This document shows positions 33,936-45,600 of a stretch of DNA of 64,000 bases, piece after piece. Source of the stretch: Cadophora sp. MPI-SDFR-AT-0126 (taxonomy: Eukaryota > Ascomycota > Leotiomycetes > Helotiales > Ploettnerulaceae); the NCBI GenBank assembly GCA_020747065.1, contig JAGMVK010000013.1:434001-498000 (forward strand), in the 5' to 3' direction. How positions within the stretch are numbered: the first letter of the stretch is position 1; every line of letters starts with the position of its first letter. The notes under the pieces are model-generated. The model did no database searches. It had not been told where the DNA came from and worked only from the letters and a program-made list of their open reading frames with translations. The translations under genes were made by a program, and so were the position numbers.

Positions 33936-34453
33936 TCTTACAAGACAGCCTCCTACACGGGGTTGAGAGTTTTTAATGGGTGAAGAGATAGACAAAACAC
34001 TTTCAGGGCTCAAAGAGTTTCGATGTCTCGTTATTTTGGGGACGTATACTCGAGGCTGAGAGTAGGCAGGGATATCAATATGTTCGATAGTAAGTCCGTC
34101 TCAGCTGCTCAATTGTATTCTCTGTGCTGAAGGAATCGCAGAGTCTGAGGTCAGCAGTAAAGTCTCGGGTTGCTTTTGGTTTCTTTGAGTATCGTATCCA
34201 TGTAGTTGCAGGAGTGATGTTGATTGAAAAGGAGATGCGAAAAGGAGGTGGCGGACCAGGTGGGTGGACCTTCGAAGCTTGCAGCTTCCCCCTGTCAACA
34301 AGCTAATGGCGGGGCTGAGTCTATAAATATAATTACCACCAAGCAGGTACACTCTTCGTATAAAAAACCCATACTTGCTCCCAGAACAAATTCTTCATAC
34401 ATAAGTCCATATCCAAAATCCTGACCCAATCTCACGAAATTTAAGAGTTCACC
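33936..34453. promoter_or_regulatory. shared 5' region of glycosylase and UAP1 genes
   Basis: The two start codons diverge across 518 bp. On the UAP1 side, a TATAAATATA string at 34322-34331 lies about 120 bp before the ATG, a plausible TATA element for a strongly expressed wall-precursor gene. Confidence 0.4.
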
Positions 34454-36039
34454 ATGGACACCGTCAAGAACGTTTTGCATAAGATCCACCTCGGAGGAGA
34501 CAACAAGGAACCCGCCAGAGAACGCAGTGCTGCCGAGCTTCAAGATCTGAAGGACAAATACACAAAGGCAAAGCAAGAACAAGTTTTCGCTTTCTACGAC
34601 GAGTTGAGCGTACCAGAGAAAGCCGCCCTCTTCGAACAACTATCCTCCTTCGACCCAGAATATATAAACACCATCACAGAACGAGCCCTCAACCCTCCAG
34701 CCCAGACGAAAGATGCCGACAAAGAATCGGGTCTCGAACCCCTCCCAGACTCCGCCACAGCTAGTATCCTCGATTCAAAGACGGAAGACATCGAGAAGTG
34801 GTACGAGTCAGGTCTGGATCTGATTGCGGAGAACAAAGTTGGTGTGGTGCTTATGGCAGGAGGACAAGGTACACGATTGGGGAGTTCGGATCCCAAGGGC
34901 TGCTTCAATATCGGTCTGCCATCGGAGAAGTCACTCTTTCAGATTCAAGCAGAGCGCATTCGGAGAGTTCAGCGACTGGCACAAAAGAAGAGTGGGAAGG
35001 CCGATGTGGTGGTTCCGTGGTATGTCATGACCAGTGGGCCTACCAGAGGCCCTACCGAGAAATACTTCCAAGATCACAACTACTTCGGGCTGGAGAAGGA
35101 GAATGTTGTGATATTCGAGCAGGGTGTTCTGCCTTGTATTTCGAATGAGGGAAAGATTCTGTTGGAGAGTAAGGGAAGGGTTGCAGTGGCCCCAGATGGA
35201 AACGGAGGTCTCTACCAGGCATTGGAAATATCCAATGTAAAGAGTGATATGCGAAGGCGAGGCATCCAGCACATTCATGCTTATTGCGTGGATAACTGTC
35301 TGGTAAAGGTCGCGGATCCGGTTTTTATTGGATTCGCTGCCTCAAAGGATGTTGATATCGCCACGAAGGTCGTCCGAAAGCGCAACGCCACCGAGTCCGT
35401 GGGTCTCATTCTCCTGAAGAATGGCAAGCCAGATGTTGTTGAGTACTCTGAGATAGACATGGAGACCGCTGAGGCCAAAGATGCCAAGCAGCCCGACGTC
35501 TTGAAGTTCAGAGCAGCCAACATTGTCAACCACTACTACTCATTCCGCTTCTTGGAGTCGATCCCTGACTGGGCACATAAGCTCCCTCATCATGTTGCTC
35601 GCAAGAAGATTCCCTATGTTGACACTGAGAAGGGAACTACTGTCAAGCCAGAGAAGCCTAACGGGATCAAGTTGGAACAGTTTGTCTTCGATTGCTTCCC
35701 AATGCTCGAGCTCAAGCAATTTGCTTGTATGGAGGTCAAGCGTGAGGATGAGTTCTCGCCTTTGAAGAACGCGAGGGGTACTGGCGAGGATGACCCAGAT
35801 ACCAGTAAGAAGGATATCATGGACCAGGGCAAGCGGTGGGCACAGGCTGCTGGTGCCACTGTCGTCAGCGCTGGTAGCGATGATGGAATTGAGGTCTCGC
35901 CATTGATCAGCTACGTATGTCTCCGTCCTTCTTGCCTCTGTTGCCGATACTAATAACTTTATAGGGTGGAGAAGGTTTAGAAAAGTTGAAGGGCCAGACC
36001 ATCACTGCTCCTGCGGTCTTGGAGAAGGAGCCGAAGTGA
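34454..36039 (+). CDS. UAP1: UDP-N-acetylglucosamine pyrophosphorylase
   Basis: Two exons: 34454-35914 and 35965-36039, 511 residues, the usual size for the fungal enzyme. It makes UDP-GlcNAc from UTP and GlcNAc-1-phosphate in the cytosol, feeding chitin, N-glycan and GPI synthesis. The nucleotide-binding loop [18 protein letters not shown] begins near residue 132, followed by [10 protein letters not shown]. The uridine and substrate regions show [26 protein letters not shown] and [15 protein letters not shown]. Later come EQFVFDCFP and the Lys/Arg-rich EREEFSPLKN-like segment, here [14 protein letters not shown]. The short last exon encodes [10 protein letters not shown]. It shares its 5' region with the repair glycosylase. 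Confidence 0.95.
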
Positions 36040-37747
36040 GCTGAGGTAGCTGCTGTATGACGAAGATTGGGTTCCAAAACAGTGCTGTTTGTTAAATAGA
36101 TGATATCAATGCCAGCCGACTCCTGGTTGGGGTGATCCTCCGTATGATCTTGCCAACAGTCCAACAGATCTACCTGATATTTCAACATTTATTCTCCAAG
36201 TACATAGAAAAATGCGTCGTTTTCTGGTACGGAGACGGGCATTATTTCTCAACTACAATGCTACCATGGTTTCCTCAACCCCACATCCTTCTGGAAGACT
36301 GTCAGCTAGGTTCCCCCAGATTATTAAATCTCTGGATATCTGGTCTGACGTCTAGCCTTGTTCCAAAGCCCCTCGTCTCCCCAGCTCGAGCCTCATTTAG
36401 AAACTCACCCTCTTTCTAGGAGCCTTCTAGGAGCCTTCTAGGAGCCGCACGTATTTCGCACACTCACGAAAGCCCTCTGGGACGCCTGTCGTCGGTCTCC
36501 ATCGAGATTGTACTCTACTCACTTGATATTTAGCATGGATCGCTCCACTTTTTCAAGGGGTCTCACAGGGGCACGCAGATCATCGCAATCAACGACCTCA
36601 TCGCACATGGATCGCCTCAAAGTCTCAGCCTTGCTCCTTCTTCTAACCCTGCTAGTCAAAACACAATATTCAAGTCATCTTTTCCTTATCAGATTAATTC
36701 CATATTCCAGAATCATGAGCAGCGCAAAGTAAGCTTGACAGCTCGCCACATCCTAAGCGACGACCGAGTTGAATCGAGTCTCGTCACATCATGCATCCCG
36801 AGGACCCGATCGTATATTTCCCGGTACGGTTACAGTACATTGGTTGGTGGGTTGATTGACAGGCGGTGCCAACTGGTGCAGAAGCCGTGACGGGCGCCAA
36901 GAGGCAAGAGATTGGAAGGCTTAGCTTTTAGTTCCAAGGCGGAGGAGGCGCAGTCCGCTGCTTGACCATCAGAAGCAACAGGAAGGCGTGAGAATCGTAA
37001 AATGCCTATTGGGTAGAACAGGAAGAATTTCATACCGCTTCCTTATTTCCACCATCAAACCGAACGAATTGAGGATGGCCGGATGATCTGGTCGGGATCC
37101 TCACATCCTACCCATGACGGAGCACTCAAATCAGAGCTTGTTGCTGCGGGTGTGTTGGTCGTGAGTCGGTCGAGTCGATGATGATGTGATTTTATGTTTG
37201 GTTACTACAACGGCGATGTTTCGCCATGTGCATGCTTGCCTATGCTCTTGTTTTGTTTTGCCATGCTGTTGAAGTTTGGTAACGACATGATTTGAGAGGC
37301 GTAGGTGGAGATCCAAAAATTCAAAACGGTGTTCACCCAGTGAGATTACTTATATGATTTGACATCTGTATGATCCCGAATGTGCCACAATTGCTCTTGG
37401 CGGGGTTGACATCAAGGCAGACCGAGCGGTAGGCAAATGAAATAGATGGATGGCTCTTCGGACGAGGCAAAACGGGCAGGGCACCACCCCTGCACCTTCC
37501 ATATAAGCTTATCCTCTCCCCTCTCCACCACCTGAGTCGGGCACAATTCCTCCTCAGAGCTGAAACAACACCAAACACGGACTCTCTTCTTTATTCCACG
37601 AACGCATCCACGGAGCATCAATCCAAGTTTCTTTATTTGTTTTGATACTTTACATTGCGCACACATTATTTTCGAAAGAGAACGACAGGGAGAGTAAGAT
37701 AGACGGGATACTGTTCACGACATATCGATTACAGTTACTTCATCAAC
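36040..37747. other. intergenic region with small tandem repeat
   Basis: 1.7 kb with no supported gene. It is the likely long promoter of the GPI-type wall protein. An 11-bp tandem triplicate lies at 36414-36446. Confidence 0.5.
36414..36446. repeat. three exact tandem copies of TTCTAGGAGCC
   Basis: The 11-mer occurs three times head to tail with no mismatch. It is intergenic, downstream of UAP1. Confidence 0.85.
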
Positions 37748-39049
37748 ATGCGTTTCCTCGAGACGCTGACAGTAGCATGTCTACTTTTGACCAACACACC
37801 CGTCATCGCACACCCACAACCAGTCTCAGAGATCTCGACCTCATCTGCATCACAACGACGTGAGGCCGCGCGCGAGGCAGAGAAACTCTTTGCGCCCGTC
37901 AGCGATTTATGGAAACGGAAGGGTGGTGGAGGAGGTGGTGGCAAGGGCGGCGGTGGAAGTAGTTCTGGGTCTTCTGGGAAAGGAGGCTCGTCAGGCTCTA
38001 GTGGCTCTGGCTCATCTGGGTACGTTCCGACTTTTATACAAGGGATTGGTCCTGGTCGTTCGAAAGGGGGCGAGAGGATGAAGATGGTGGATGGAGTTGG
38101 AAGTAGTACTTCGACGTTGGCACCAAGGAAACATCACAGCGCTGATGCTAGATTTGCTGTTGAGCATGGAGCGAAGTCGGCTGCTGGAGAAGTGAAGGAT
38201 GCTTTACTTCGTTCCCGTCGCTTCATTCCAGGAATTGCGGCAGGACGCTCTTCCGGTTTCTCATCAGGCAAATCTGGTAACAATGCGAGGATGGGTCCTT
38301 CGAGTGGTCATCGCGCTCCTCTTGATGGCAAGAACAAGGGAAATGATAAGGATCGTGCTAACAGACTTAGGTCCGGATCTACTGGAAGAGGATCGGCTGG
38401 CTCCAACGCAGGAGGCCAAACGAAGACTGGATCAGGCGTCAGTCCTAGTTTTGGTGGCAAATATGGAGGTGGTGCCAAAACTCCCTATACTGCTGGCAGA
38501 GTATCGCCTTTGGGAATTGCACCCATCTTCCTAGGTGTTGGTCTACTTTCCATCTACCCAGGTCTCTGGCTCTATGGTGCTTACGGATATGGATATCACA
38601 ACCCATACAACTTCCGCAACAGAACTGCTCGCCGCAACGAGACTGATAACAATACAACTAACACTCCAACCCGTGACCTCATCGAGCTTGTGATCCGCCA
38701 GGATGACTCGACAGGTGTCAATGAGAGTAAGCCCGTTACCTGTCTCTGCGCCCAATACGCCGTTTGCGGTTGTGATGACGACGGGAACTACACTTTCCTC
38801 GATTCCATTATCGGCGATGGAGATTACTTCAAGTTGAACTATACTTTGGTTACTGTCGCTGATGTTAATGGCACAAGCACCATTCTTCTGAACGGTACTC
38901 TTCCTAACGGCACTACTGCATCTGGAGGAACCGAGGATGCCATTACCTCCAATTCCAGCGATGGTAGCGCAGCAGTACGAAGCGTCATTGAAGCTGGCGG
39001 ATACTGGATTATGATCGCAACGGTTGCTCTGACCTGTTTCGTCCTATAA
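37748..39049 (+). CDS. Gly/Ser-rich GPI-type cell-surface protein
   Basis: Single exon, 433 residues. A signal peptide (MRFLETLTVACLLLTNTPVI, cleavage likely after AHP) and a hydrophobic C-terminus (YWIMIATVALTCFVL) after a small-residue region suggest export and a GPI anchor. Residues 60-100 are nearly pure Gly/Ser. The middle is basic and Gly/Ser-rich. Around 260-290 lies LGVGLLSIYPGLWLYGAYGY, then a Cys cluster CLCAQYAVCGCDDDGN followed by YFKLNYTLV and many N-x-S/T sites. I recall this Cys block from an ascomycete-specific family of surface proteins (DUF7732-like), but the name is from memory. Wall structural role inferred. Confidence 0.75.
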   Translation: MRFLETLTVACLLLTNTPVIAHPQPVSEISTSSASQRREAAREAEKLFAPVSDLWKRKGGGGGGGKGGGGSSSGSSGKGGSSGSSGSGSSGYVPTFIQGIGPGRSKGGERMKMVDGVGSSTSTLAPRKHHSADARFAVEHGAKSAAGEVKDALLRSRRFIPGIAAGRSSGFSSGKSGNNARMGPSSGHRAPLDGKNKGNDKDRANRLRSGSTGRGSAGSNAGGQTKTGSGVSPSFGGKYGGGAKTPYTAGRVSPLGIAPIFLGVGLLSIYPGLWLYGAYGYGYHNPYNFRNRTARRNETDNNTTNTPTRDLIELVIRQDDSTGVNESKPVTCLCAQYAVCGCDDDGNYTFLDSIIGDGDYFKLNYTLVTVADVNGTSTILLNGTLPNGTTASGGTEDAITSNSSDGSAAVRSVIEAGGYWIMIATVALTCFVL

Positions 39050-40727
39050 ACATGTCCCCGGCACTCGGTCTTGCCAGTGACCGGGATTTCGAGACAACTC
39101 ACTCACGACACGAAGGATAATGGAAGATTTGTAATTCTCATGAAGGGACAGGGGTGTACATACAATTCTCGGGCGTTTTTGGACTGGGAATGAAACTTCG
39201 TTATAGGGGGTTCCTCAGGTCTTTGATTCAGGGCATACAAATACCCTTTTGCCATTGCTTTGGTGGCTTGGATTGGATGACTTTAAGACTGGAATGGAGA
39301 GCACAACACTACTTTGTACAGTATGCACGAACGAACGTACGCATGGCCTCGATTCATGGGGTTGTCGATGATGGTACTTCTTCATACGTTATTCTTCGGT
39401 GGATGAAGGAATTCAAAATTACGTTTTTATTATTAAATCTGCTTGTTCTTCTGCTATTCTATTCGAAAATGCGGTGGAGCGGTGGATTACCGGACTTTTT
39501 CTACCAGCTTCTCATCGCTTCGCTATAGTCACATTCTTAAATCTCTCTCACCCGTGTGGCGCCTGAGATTAGACCGGATCCGAACCTTTTCATTGATGGC
39601 CATGTGCTTTCTACCTTAAGTCTTTCAGTCGCTACCTTCTTGTACATTTCCGAAAGGTTCCTGTCTCATCGCCTCTCCCCTCCTTCTTCCTCTCTCCGCT
39701 CACTCTTCCCCAGTCTCTGCGAGATATCCTTAAGTGATGGACTCATCGTCAGACAAAGAGCATACATAGCAAAGCATAGCAAAGCACAGTAGCATAGCCT
39801 CGTTATTACCAGACTTGACTTAGCCCTCTCACATATCCTTCGTTAATCACGACTTGGGACCGAATCACTTGGCTCTCGCCTCGGACTCAACTTTTCAGTT
39901 CTATATTCAGTTCCAATAGGGGGAAATGTCTAGCCAAACAGATAGAATCCCTGGTGTATGCTACATAGCACGTCTGAAGTGTAGGTAAGAGCTTGCATGC
40001 ATATGTGTATGTGAGCATGGTATGTGTGTTGTCTGGTTGTGGCGATGGGCTTCTGAGGAGGAATTTCGGTTATCGTGTGGCGGAGTAAACATTGGCGAGG
40101 GAAAGCGAGACTTGGAGTGCTGTTTGAGGCAAGTTACGGGAGGTGGAAATGGGTGGAAAGAAGAAGACTTTGTGAGAGGTGTAAGCAGGGAGGTGGCTTA
40201 GATGGGCAGGTGAGTGTGTGAGTAAGTACAGCGGGTATGAGAGGAGAGGAGTGGTAGAGCGGTGTCACCAGACTATCCCATTCTAGTTGTGCTCTGCTTG
40301 ACTAAGAAATGTGTGCGGTGTCAAGATGTGAGTTACTACGTAAGACTCGACTTGGCTCATACTTGTGATATAGCCAGAAAGATTGGCAAAGGTGCGGTGT
40401 AAACATGCCTAGAATTGGCCTGGCAAATTGTTGGGCAAGGGACATCATTTATCAGCACCCCTCAATAACAGGAAGGAATTACGACAGGACTAAGGACGAG
40501 GATTTGTATATATGCAGGTAGTACTGAGAAGCCTCTCTAGAGAGGCGATGTGATGTTGTGCGATGCATCTATCCCCGTAGACAAGCTTTCCAGCACAAGT
40601 CTCAATGCCTTCACAACACAGGAAAGATTTAAGCAAACCCAAGCACCAAAACCATGCATGCAGTCTGTAGCTACGCAAGGAGAGACAATACCAGACAAAG
40701 ATAGAGAAACCCAACCCAAAACCCAGT
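39050..40727. other. intergenic region, no gene seen
   Basis: 1.7 kb. The 124-codon frame 39154-39528 directly follows the wall-protein stop and is more likely 3'-UTR. A near-tandem CATAGCAAAG repeat occurs near 39763-39790. Confidence 0.45.
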
Positions 40728-41906
40728 CTAATTACGATCCAACCTGCGTCTCAAATTCCTCGTTCTCCGCATCAGCTTCTTGTACTTGTGCTTCTTCATC
40801 TTCAGCTTGCGCTGTCTCTTCACGCTGATAGCCAGCATGTCGTTCTCCTCAGGCCGCTGTATCCTGTAGCGTTCCCTGCGCTGCTGCATCCGCTCTAGAA
40901 ATTTCGTAGGTCCGGATCGGGGGGCGTCTTCGATGAGTGGTGAGCTGTGTGCCATGTATGTGACCTCGCCGTTCGCATCAGTAGACTCTTCGATAGTCAA
41001 CATAGTCGTATACGTCCTATGCAGTGGTTCCTGCTCCTGCTGCACAGCCTCCTTTCCTGCAGCAAGGCTCTCGCTTGAACCCATCGGCACCAGAGCTGGC
41101 GGTGGATGGAAAGGACGGTATCGACCAGACAAGATATGGGGTGGGAAATCCATAATATTCTCGCCTCCCTCCTGCGCCGTGCTATCCAAATTCTTTACAT
41201 CTCCAGACTTGCGGTGATACGACTCGGCCGTAATAGCAGCTCGTACGTCATCCGTCTCCTCGTTCCACGCATCTTCGCTTTCCTGTGTCACGGTGATCTT
41301 GACGCCGCTCATCTGGCGGGACATTTCTTCGAAATCTTGCTGTATTTCAGAAAGCACGGAAATCACTCCTTCTGTTTTGTTTGCTTTAGTCCGAGGCGTG
41401 AAAATTGATGCGAAGGCTTCGTCCGTAACGGCTTTGGGGAAGATGTGTGTTAGAGACATCGGGCGGTAGAGGGAGAAGAAGTCCGATGCGCTGATTTCTG
41501 CAGATAGTTTTAATTAGCACTTCAAAAATGAAATTGGTACATGAGCTTTCGTCTGGTATAGCTTACGCAAATGAGGAATATGCTGTGTACTAGGTACACT
41601 GGGCAGGTATCTTGTCGACTCATCTCCAGCTTTGTTTGTCGCCGCCGAGACTTTGCCTTTCTTCTTGCCCTTCCCATCAGCCTTACTTTTCGACTTTCCA
41701 GGCGCAGCAGCTATCTCGTTGATCCCGCTGGAGCCATCTGCTGGACTGGATGGTTTGGAGGAGGAGTATCGCCGCTGGCGGTAGGAGAAGACCTGGGAGG
41801 AGACAGCCGTCGCCGTTCGCGGAGCTGTGCTTGAGAGGTGGAAGGAGGATGCAATCGGTGTTTGGGGAGCCGTGAAGGCTGCCCGCCGTACTGAGGAGGA
41901 GAACAT
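40728..41906 (-). CDS. mitochondrial small-subunit ribosomal protein mS38 (COX24/AURKAIP1 family)
   Basis: Two exons on the minus strand: 41906-41567 and 41497-40728, 369 residues. mS38 proteins sit in the mitochondrial ribosome small subunit near the decoding site; the yeast member Cox24/Qri5 supports COX1 expression. The N-terminus is Arg/Ser/Ala-rich without acids (MFSSSVRRAAFTAPQ...), a typical mitochondrial targeting sequence. The diagnostic part is the extreme C-terminus, AISVKRQRKLKMKKHKYKKL followed by MRRTRNLRRRLDRN, the highly basic mS38 signature. The middle (HIFPKAVTDEAFASIFTPR, HRTYTTMLTIEESTDANG) follows the fungal pattern. It is longer than yeast Cox24, as is usual in filamentous fungi. 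Confidence 0.88.
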
Positions 41907-42105
41907 GTCTTTCCCAGGGCCGGGAAAAGAATATGGGATTTGGTGGGGTATGGATAAAGAGTGGTGGTCGAGGAGGCTGTCTTGTTCTCGCGAAAGAGGT
42001 CCAGCGGCAACCTTCTACAGGCGAAAGCCAAGGCACGTGATGCTCTGATTATTTCAGATACGACTCCGAATTTTTGTTTCTCTTGGGCAGTATTTTATTC
42101 ACATT

Positions 42106-42625
42106 TCATTCGAAAGCAATAGCCTCCAGGCTGACTGGGTAGGCGACGATGTTGTAGGTGTACAGGTAGAACATTTTCAATTCATTCTGATCTCCGGTTG
42201 GGATGTCATAACAACCCAAACACACCGGAAATGACTTAACACCTGTCGGTGTAACAGAATACGTTTGCATAACCATAGTTAAATTTATATCTTCTTTGCA
42301 GAAGAGTAACATACCAAAACTTCCCCATTAACATATCGTTGAGCACATCATCGGCAGTTCCAATATGAATATTAAATGGTGACTCACAACATTTGTCAGT
42401 TGCTGTATCAAATGCACCGGATTCAAGCTCCCAAGGCGATTCAGAAGATTTTATTGCAAGAATCGTTCTAGACCAACATACGGTGTCAAGCAACTCCCTG
42501 AAGCAACTCATACAAAGGCCCAGCTTCAAGATCTAGCTAACCCAATTTCCAAGCTTATTTCCGAACATTCCATCAAACATTGAGCAACCACAGTTGTCAC
42601 AGGCAGCGCAGCGCCTTGATCTCAT
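42106..42625 (-). pseudogene. small Cys-rich ORF interrupted by one in-frame stop
   Basis: A minus-strand frame begins at the ATG 42625, 28 nt after the stop of the large upstream gene. It reads RRCAACDNCGCSMF and then GNKLGNWVS before a TAG near 42535. The same frame resumes LGLCMSCFRELLDTVCW from an internal ATG at 42511. An intron (GTGAGT at 42387, CACCGACAG) removes 145 nt and joins in phase to VKSFPVCLGCYDIPTG and YLYTYNIVAYPVSLEAIAFE, stop at 42106. CxxC pairs on both sides of the TAG suggest a zinc-binding unit. It is either a gene with a disabling stop or an 86-residue protein starting at 42511. Family unknown. Confidence 0.4.
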
Positions 42626-42652
42626 ACCCCAAACAAACAGCTTCATTAGCAA

Positions 42653-45600
42653 TTAGTGATGGTGTTTGGAAAAGAATGTTGCAAGGAAAGCAATAAGGAG
42701 GATTCCAATGATGAAGACTTCAGTGCAGAGTATGATACCCGCCCACTTCTTCTGTGCCTTGCCAAATCCGGAGAATTCTCCACTACTCCACCATATCATG
42801 ATTCCTTCCATCTTACCAAGGGCAAAAAGAATCAGCAGAGGCGGAAAGAAACAACAGAGAACCAGAACAACCACAGAGAATCTGATCTTCCATGCTCTAG
42901 TCTCCGGATCATGGTTATCTTTGTCTCGCGGAGCTACTAATTTAGGCGGTTCATATAGATGTCTTCGTGATAGTCCTTCATTTGAGCTTGGTAATGTAGA
43001 CCGGGAGCTATACACCCCATCTGCCTTGGCTCTCTGTTGCAACTCGAACAAACGGGAATTGGAGTACAACTTCTGCCATGTTGAACGGAGTGGTGGAGCG
43101 AGAGGAGAGCGGTACACAAAGTCGTCTGAGCTACCCATATCGCTTTGGTTCGAAACGTTGCGGAGTGGTGTCGAAGGCAGGCGGTCATTCAGAAGAGAAA
43201 GAGGTCGCAGAGAAGTGGTACCATAGGCTTTCACAGTGCTACGTCTAGTTGTAGACTTTGCTGCACCATCGTGTTGGCTGGGGACCTGTAAGCGCTTCTG
43301 ATCCGATACTGCTCGTAATCCTTGATAGAAAGCTCCTGGAGGTTGGCGGCTTGATGATGGAACGACCGGCGCATGGCTGTTGCTTCCTCTTTTGGCTGTC
43401 GGCGCCACATTGTTGGTCTGTGACTTATCATCCAGGACTTCTCTGATAGACAACCCATTTCTCAATGAACGTGGGTCGCATATACGAGACCCATCCTTTC
43501 GGTACCCGGGTACATTGCTACCATTTGCAAATGCCATTACATGTTGCCAGGACGACGGTCGGTCTTTTTCTTCAACAAAGGGGTGGTGCTGGGTGGTGAC
43601 AGAAGGCCCAGTTTGACGATAGCTATCTGTCCATTCAGATACAGGTTTTGAGCTTTGATCTGTGAATGACGGCTTTCTGTATGTGCTAGTTCTGCCTCCG
43701 TGAGTACCACTTTGGCTGGAGCTGGCATTTTTTGAGTCAGTCGGAGCAAGTTGGCCACGGAAAATACCCCTTGCCTTGATTGCTCGAGTGGGAGGTAATA
43801 CTTCTGGCGGAGTAGAGTTGAAAGGGTGTTTGTGTGGTTCAGTAAGTGGTGCTGGGCGGAAGTATGCCGGGACTGGCGGCGGCCGAATCCGGATTGAATC
43901 AGCAAGATAACCGTTGACCTTGTGACCGTTAAACACAGGCATTAAAATAGGCATCTGGGTCTTCTTAAGATCACGCTGGCGATAATCACCTGAGTACTGA
44001 ATAGTACCTGGGTGCTGTGCGATTCTTTCCGTCGAACCGAACTCATCAAGATCTGCAAAATGGATGCTTGCAGTTCCTTCATCGGAAGTGTTGGCAATAC
44101 TGCTTCCTGTTCGACGCACAGTTCCTCCTATCAATCTAGAATCATTCTCGCATCCATAGTCGAGCCCAAAATCGCTTTCCCCAACTGTTTCCCAATCATT
44201 ATTATCATCTGCAGGGCTTGAATACCTCTGGCTTGGCTTCTGGGGTTGCTCGTCAATGGGAGACTCAGGGGGGGAGTCTGGAAATGAACCGTTATGATTT
44301 ATCGGTACACGAATACTTTGCCGAGAATTGATCCAGTTAGTAGGAATTGCATTTTTGTCATAGAACCGCTTTGCCTGCTCATCCACAATGTGTCTTCCAT
44401 TCTTGCGAGAATCTTCTTGGATATCGTTCTTATCCTTGCCCTTCAGTAACTTCGTGACTGTCGAAGGGTCTTCTGTGTCCTGACCATAACTCAAAATCGC
44501 ACCGTAGTCTAATACCGAAGACGAAGCACTACCGACACTGTAAACACTGTATCCACTGGCTCGTCTCAATGCCTGACTGACTTCTCGTTCGAGCGGTACA
44601 CGAGTCTCGGGAATGGATGCGTGATTCGGTTCGTCATCATAAACACAGTGGTCGGGATCTGCACGAGCTAGGAAGCGCGCTGAGTTGGGTCTGAAAGGGT
44701 TTCGGTAGCTGATACGTGGAAGACTGGGCAATGTTGAATTGGCAGCGTCAGATGCCGATTCATCGAAGAAGTCGTTGTCATCCAGATTTCCAGTGACTTG
44801 TAGCTGGGGGGTACGAGGGCCGTTTTGGATTCCCAAGAAACTCTGTGGATTAGCGGGAGGTGAGGAGCTGTAGCCTCCCCTTTCAGAGCTTCTGACCGGA
44901 GCAGTCCCATAATGGTTCCTAGGCAAGCAGAGTCGAGAACGTTGTGCATCAGCTGCCTCTGGTTTGTCCCCCGGTCTTTGCTTCTTAATTTGTAGACCAG
45001 ATGGCTGCAGTGGTTCATACAGTGGTGAGCCAGGGAGGAGATCATGTCCAAATGTTCGGGCTTTAAACAGATTTCTTGATCGAGCTTTCGAGTCTCCCAC
45101 ACCAGTGGCTTGTTCCAAATCGCTGCCATCTCCATCCAAACCTTCAGATCCTGCGTAGTGTTGGACTATATTTCCGACTGTACTTCCTTCGGGCAAGGAA
45201 ACTTCGGTTGAACCACTTACAAACCTGGTGAATTTGTGATGATTGGTGATTAACGCTAATGGAGGCGAGGAAGCCGGGAAATTTGGGTGCCGGCAACTCA
45301 TGGGATAGCCATTACTTGTGCTTCGGAAGTTTGAGTTGCGAATGCCTCCAGGGGTGCTAGGAGGAAACTGCACAGGGCCGGCACTCGAGTGGTAGTTCGA
45401 ATAATCATCCATAAAGTCAACTTCATGGTCATCGTACTGGTCATAATCCTTTGACTTTTGACGACCTCGAGGCCAATGGGTTTGTGAGGGAGACGAGACT
45501 GAATTCATTGCGTTCTTTATGCTGGCAAAGGCAGATTGACCTGACTCTTGATGACCGAGTTGCATCGGAGCTCCCAAATTTGCACTCTGTCCGCACAATA

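Noticed and set aside
36508..36732. 74-codon plus frame with a hydrophobic stretch
   Set aside because: No domain and surrounded by non-coding sequence; too little to support a small secreted protein.
39154..39528. 124-codon frame after the wall-protein gene
   Set aside because: Begins within about 100 bp of the stop codon and is best explained as 3'-UTR.
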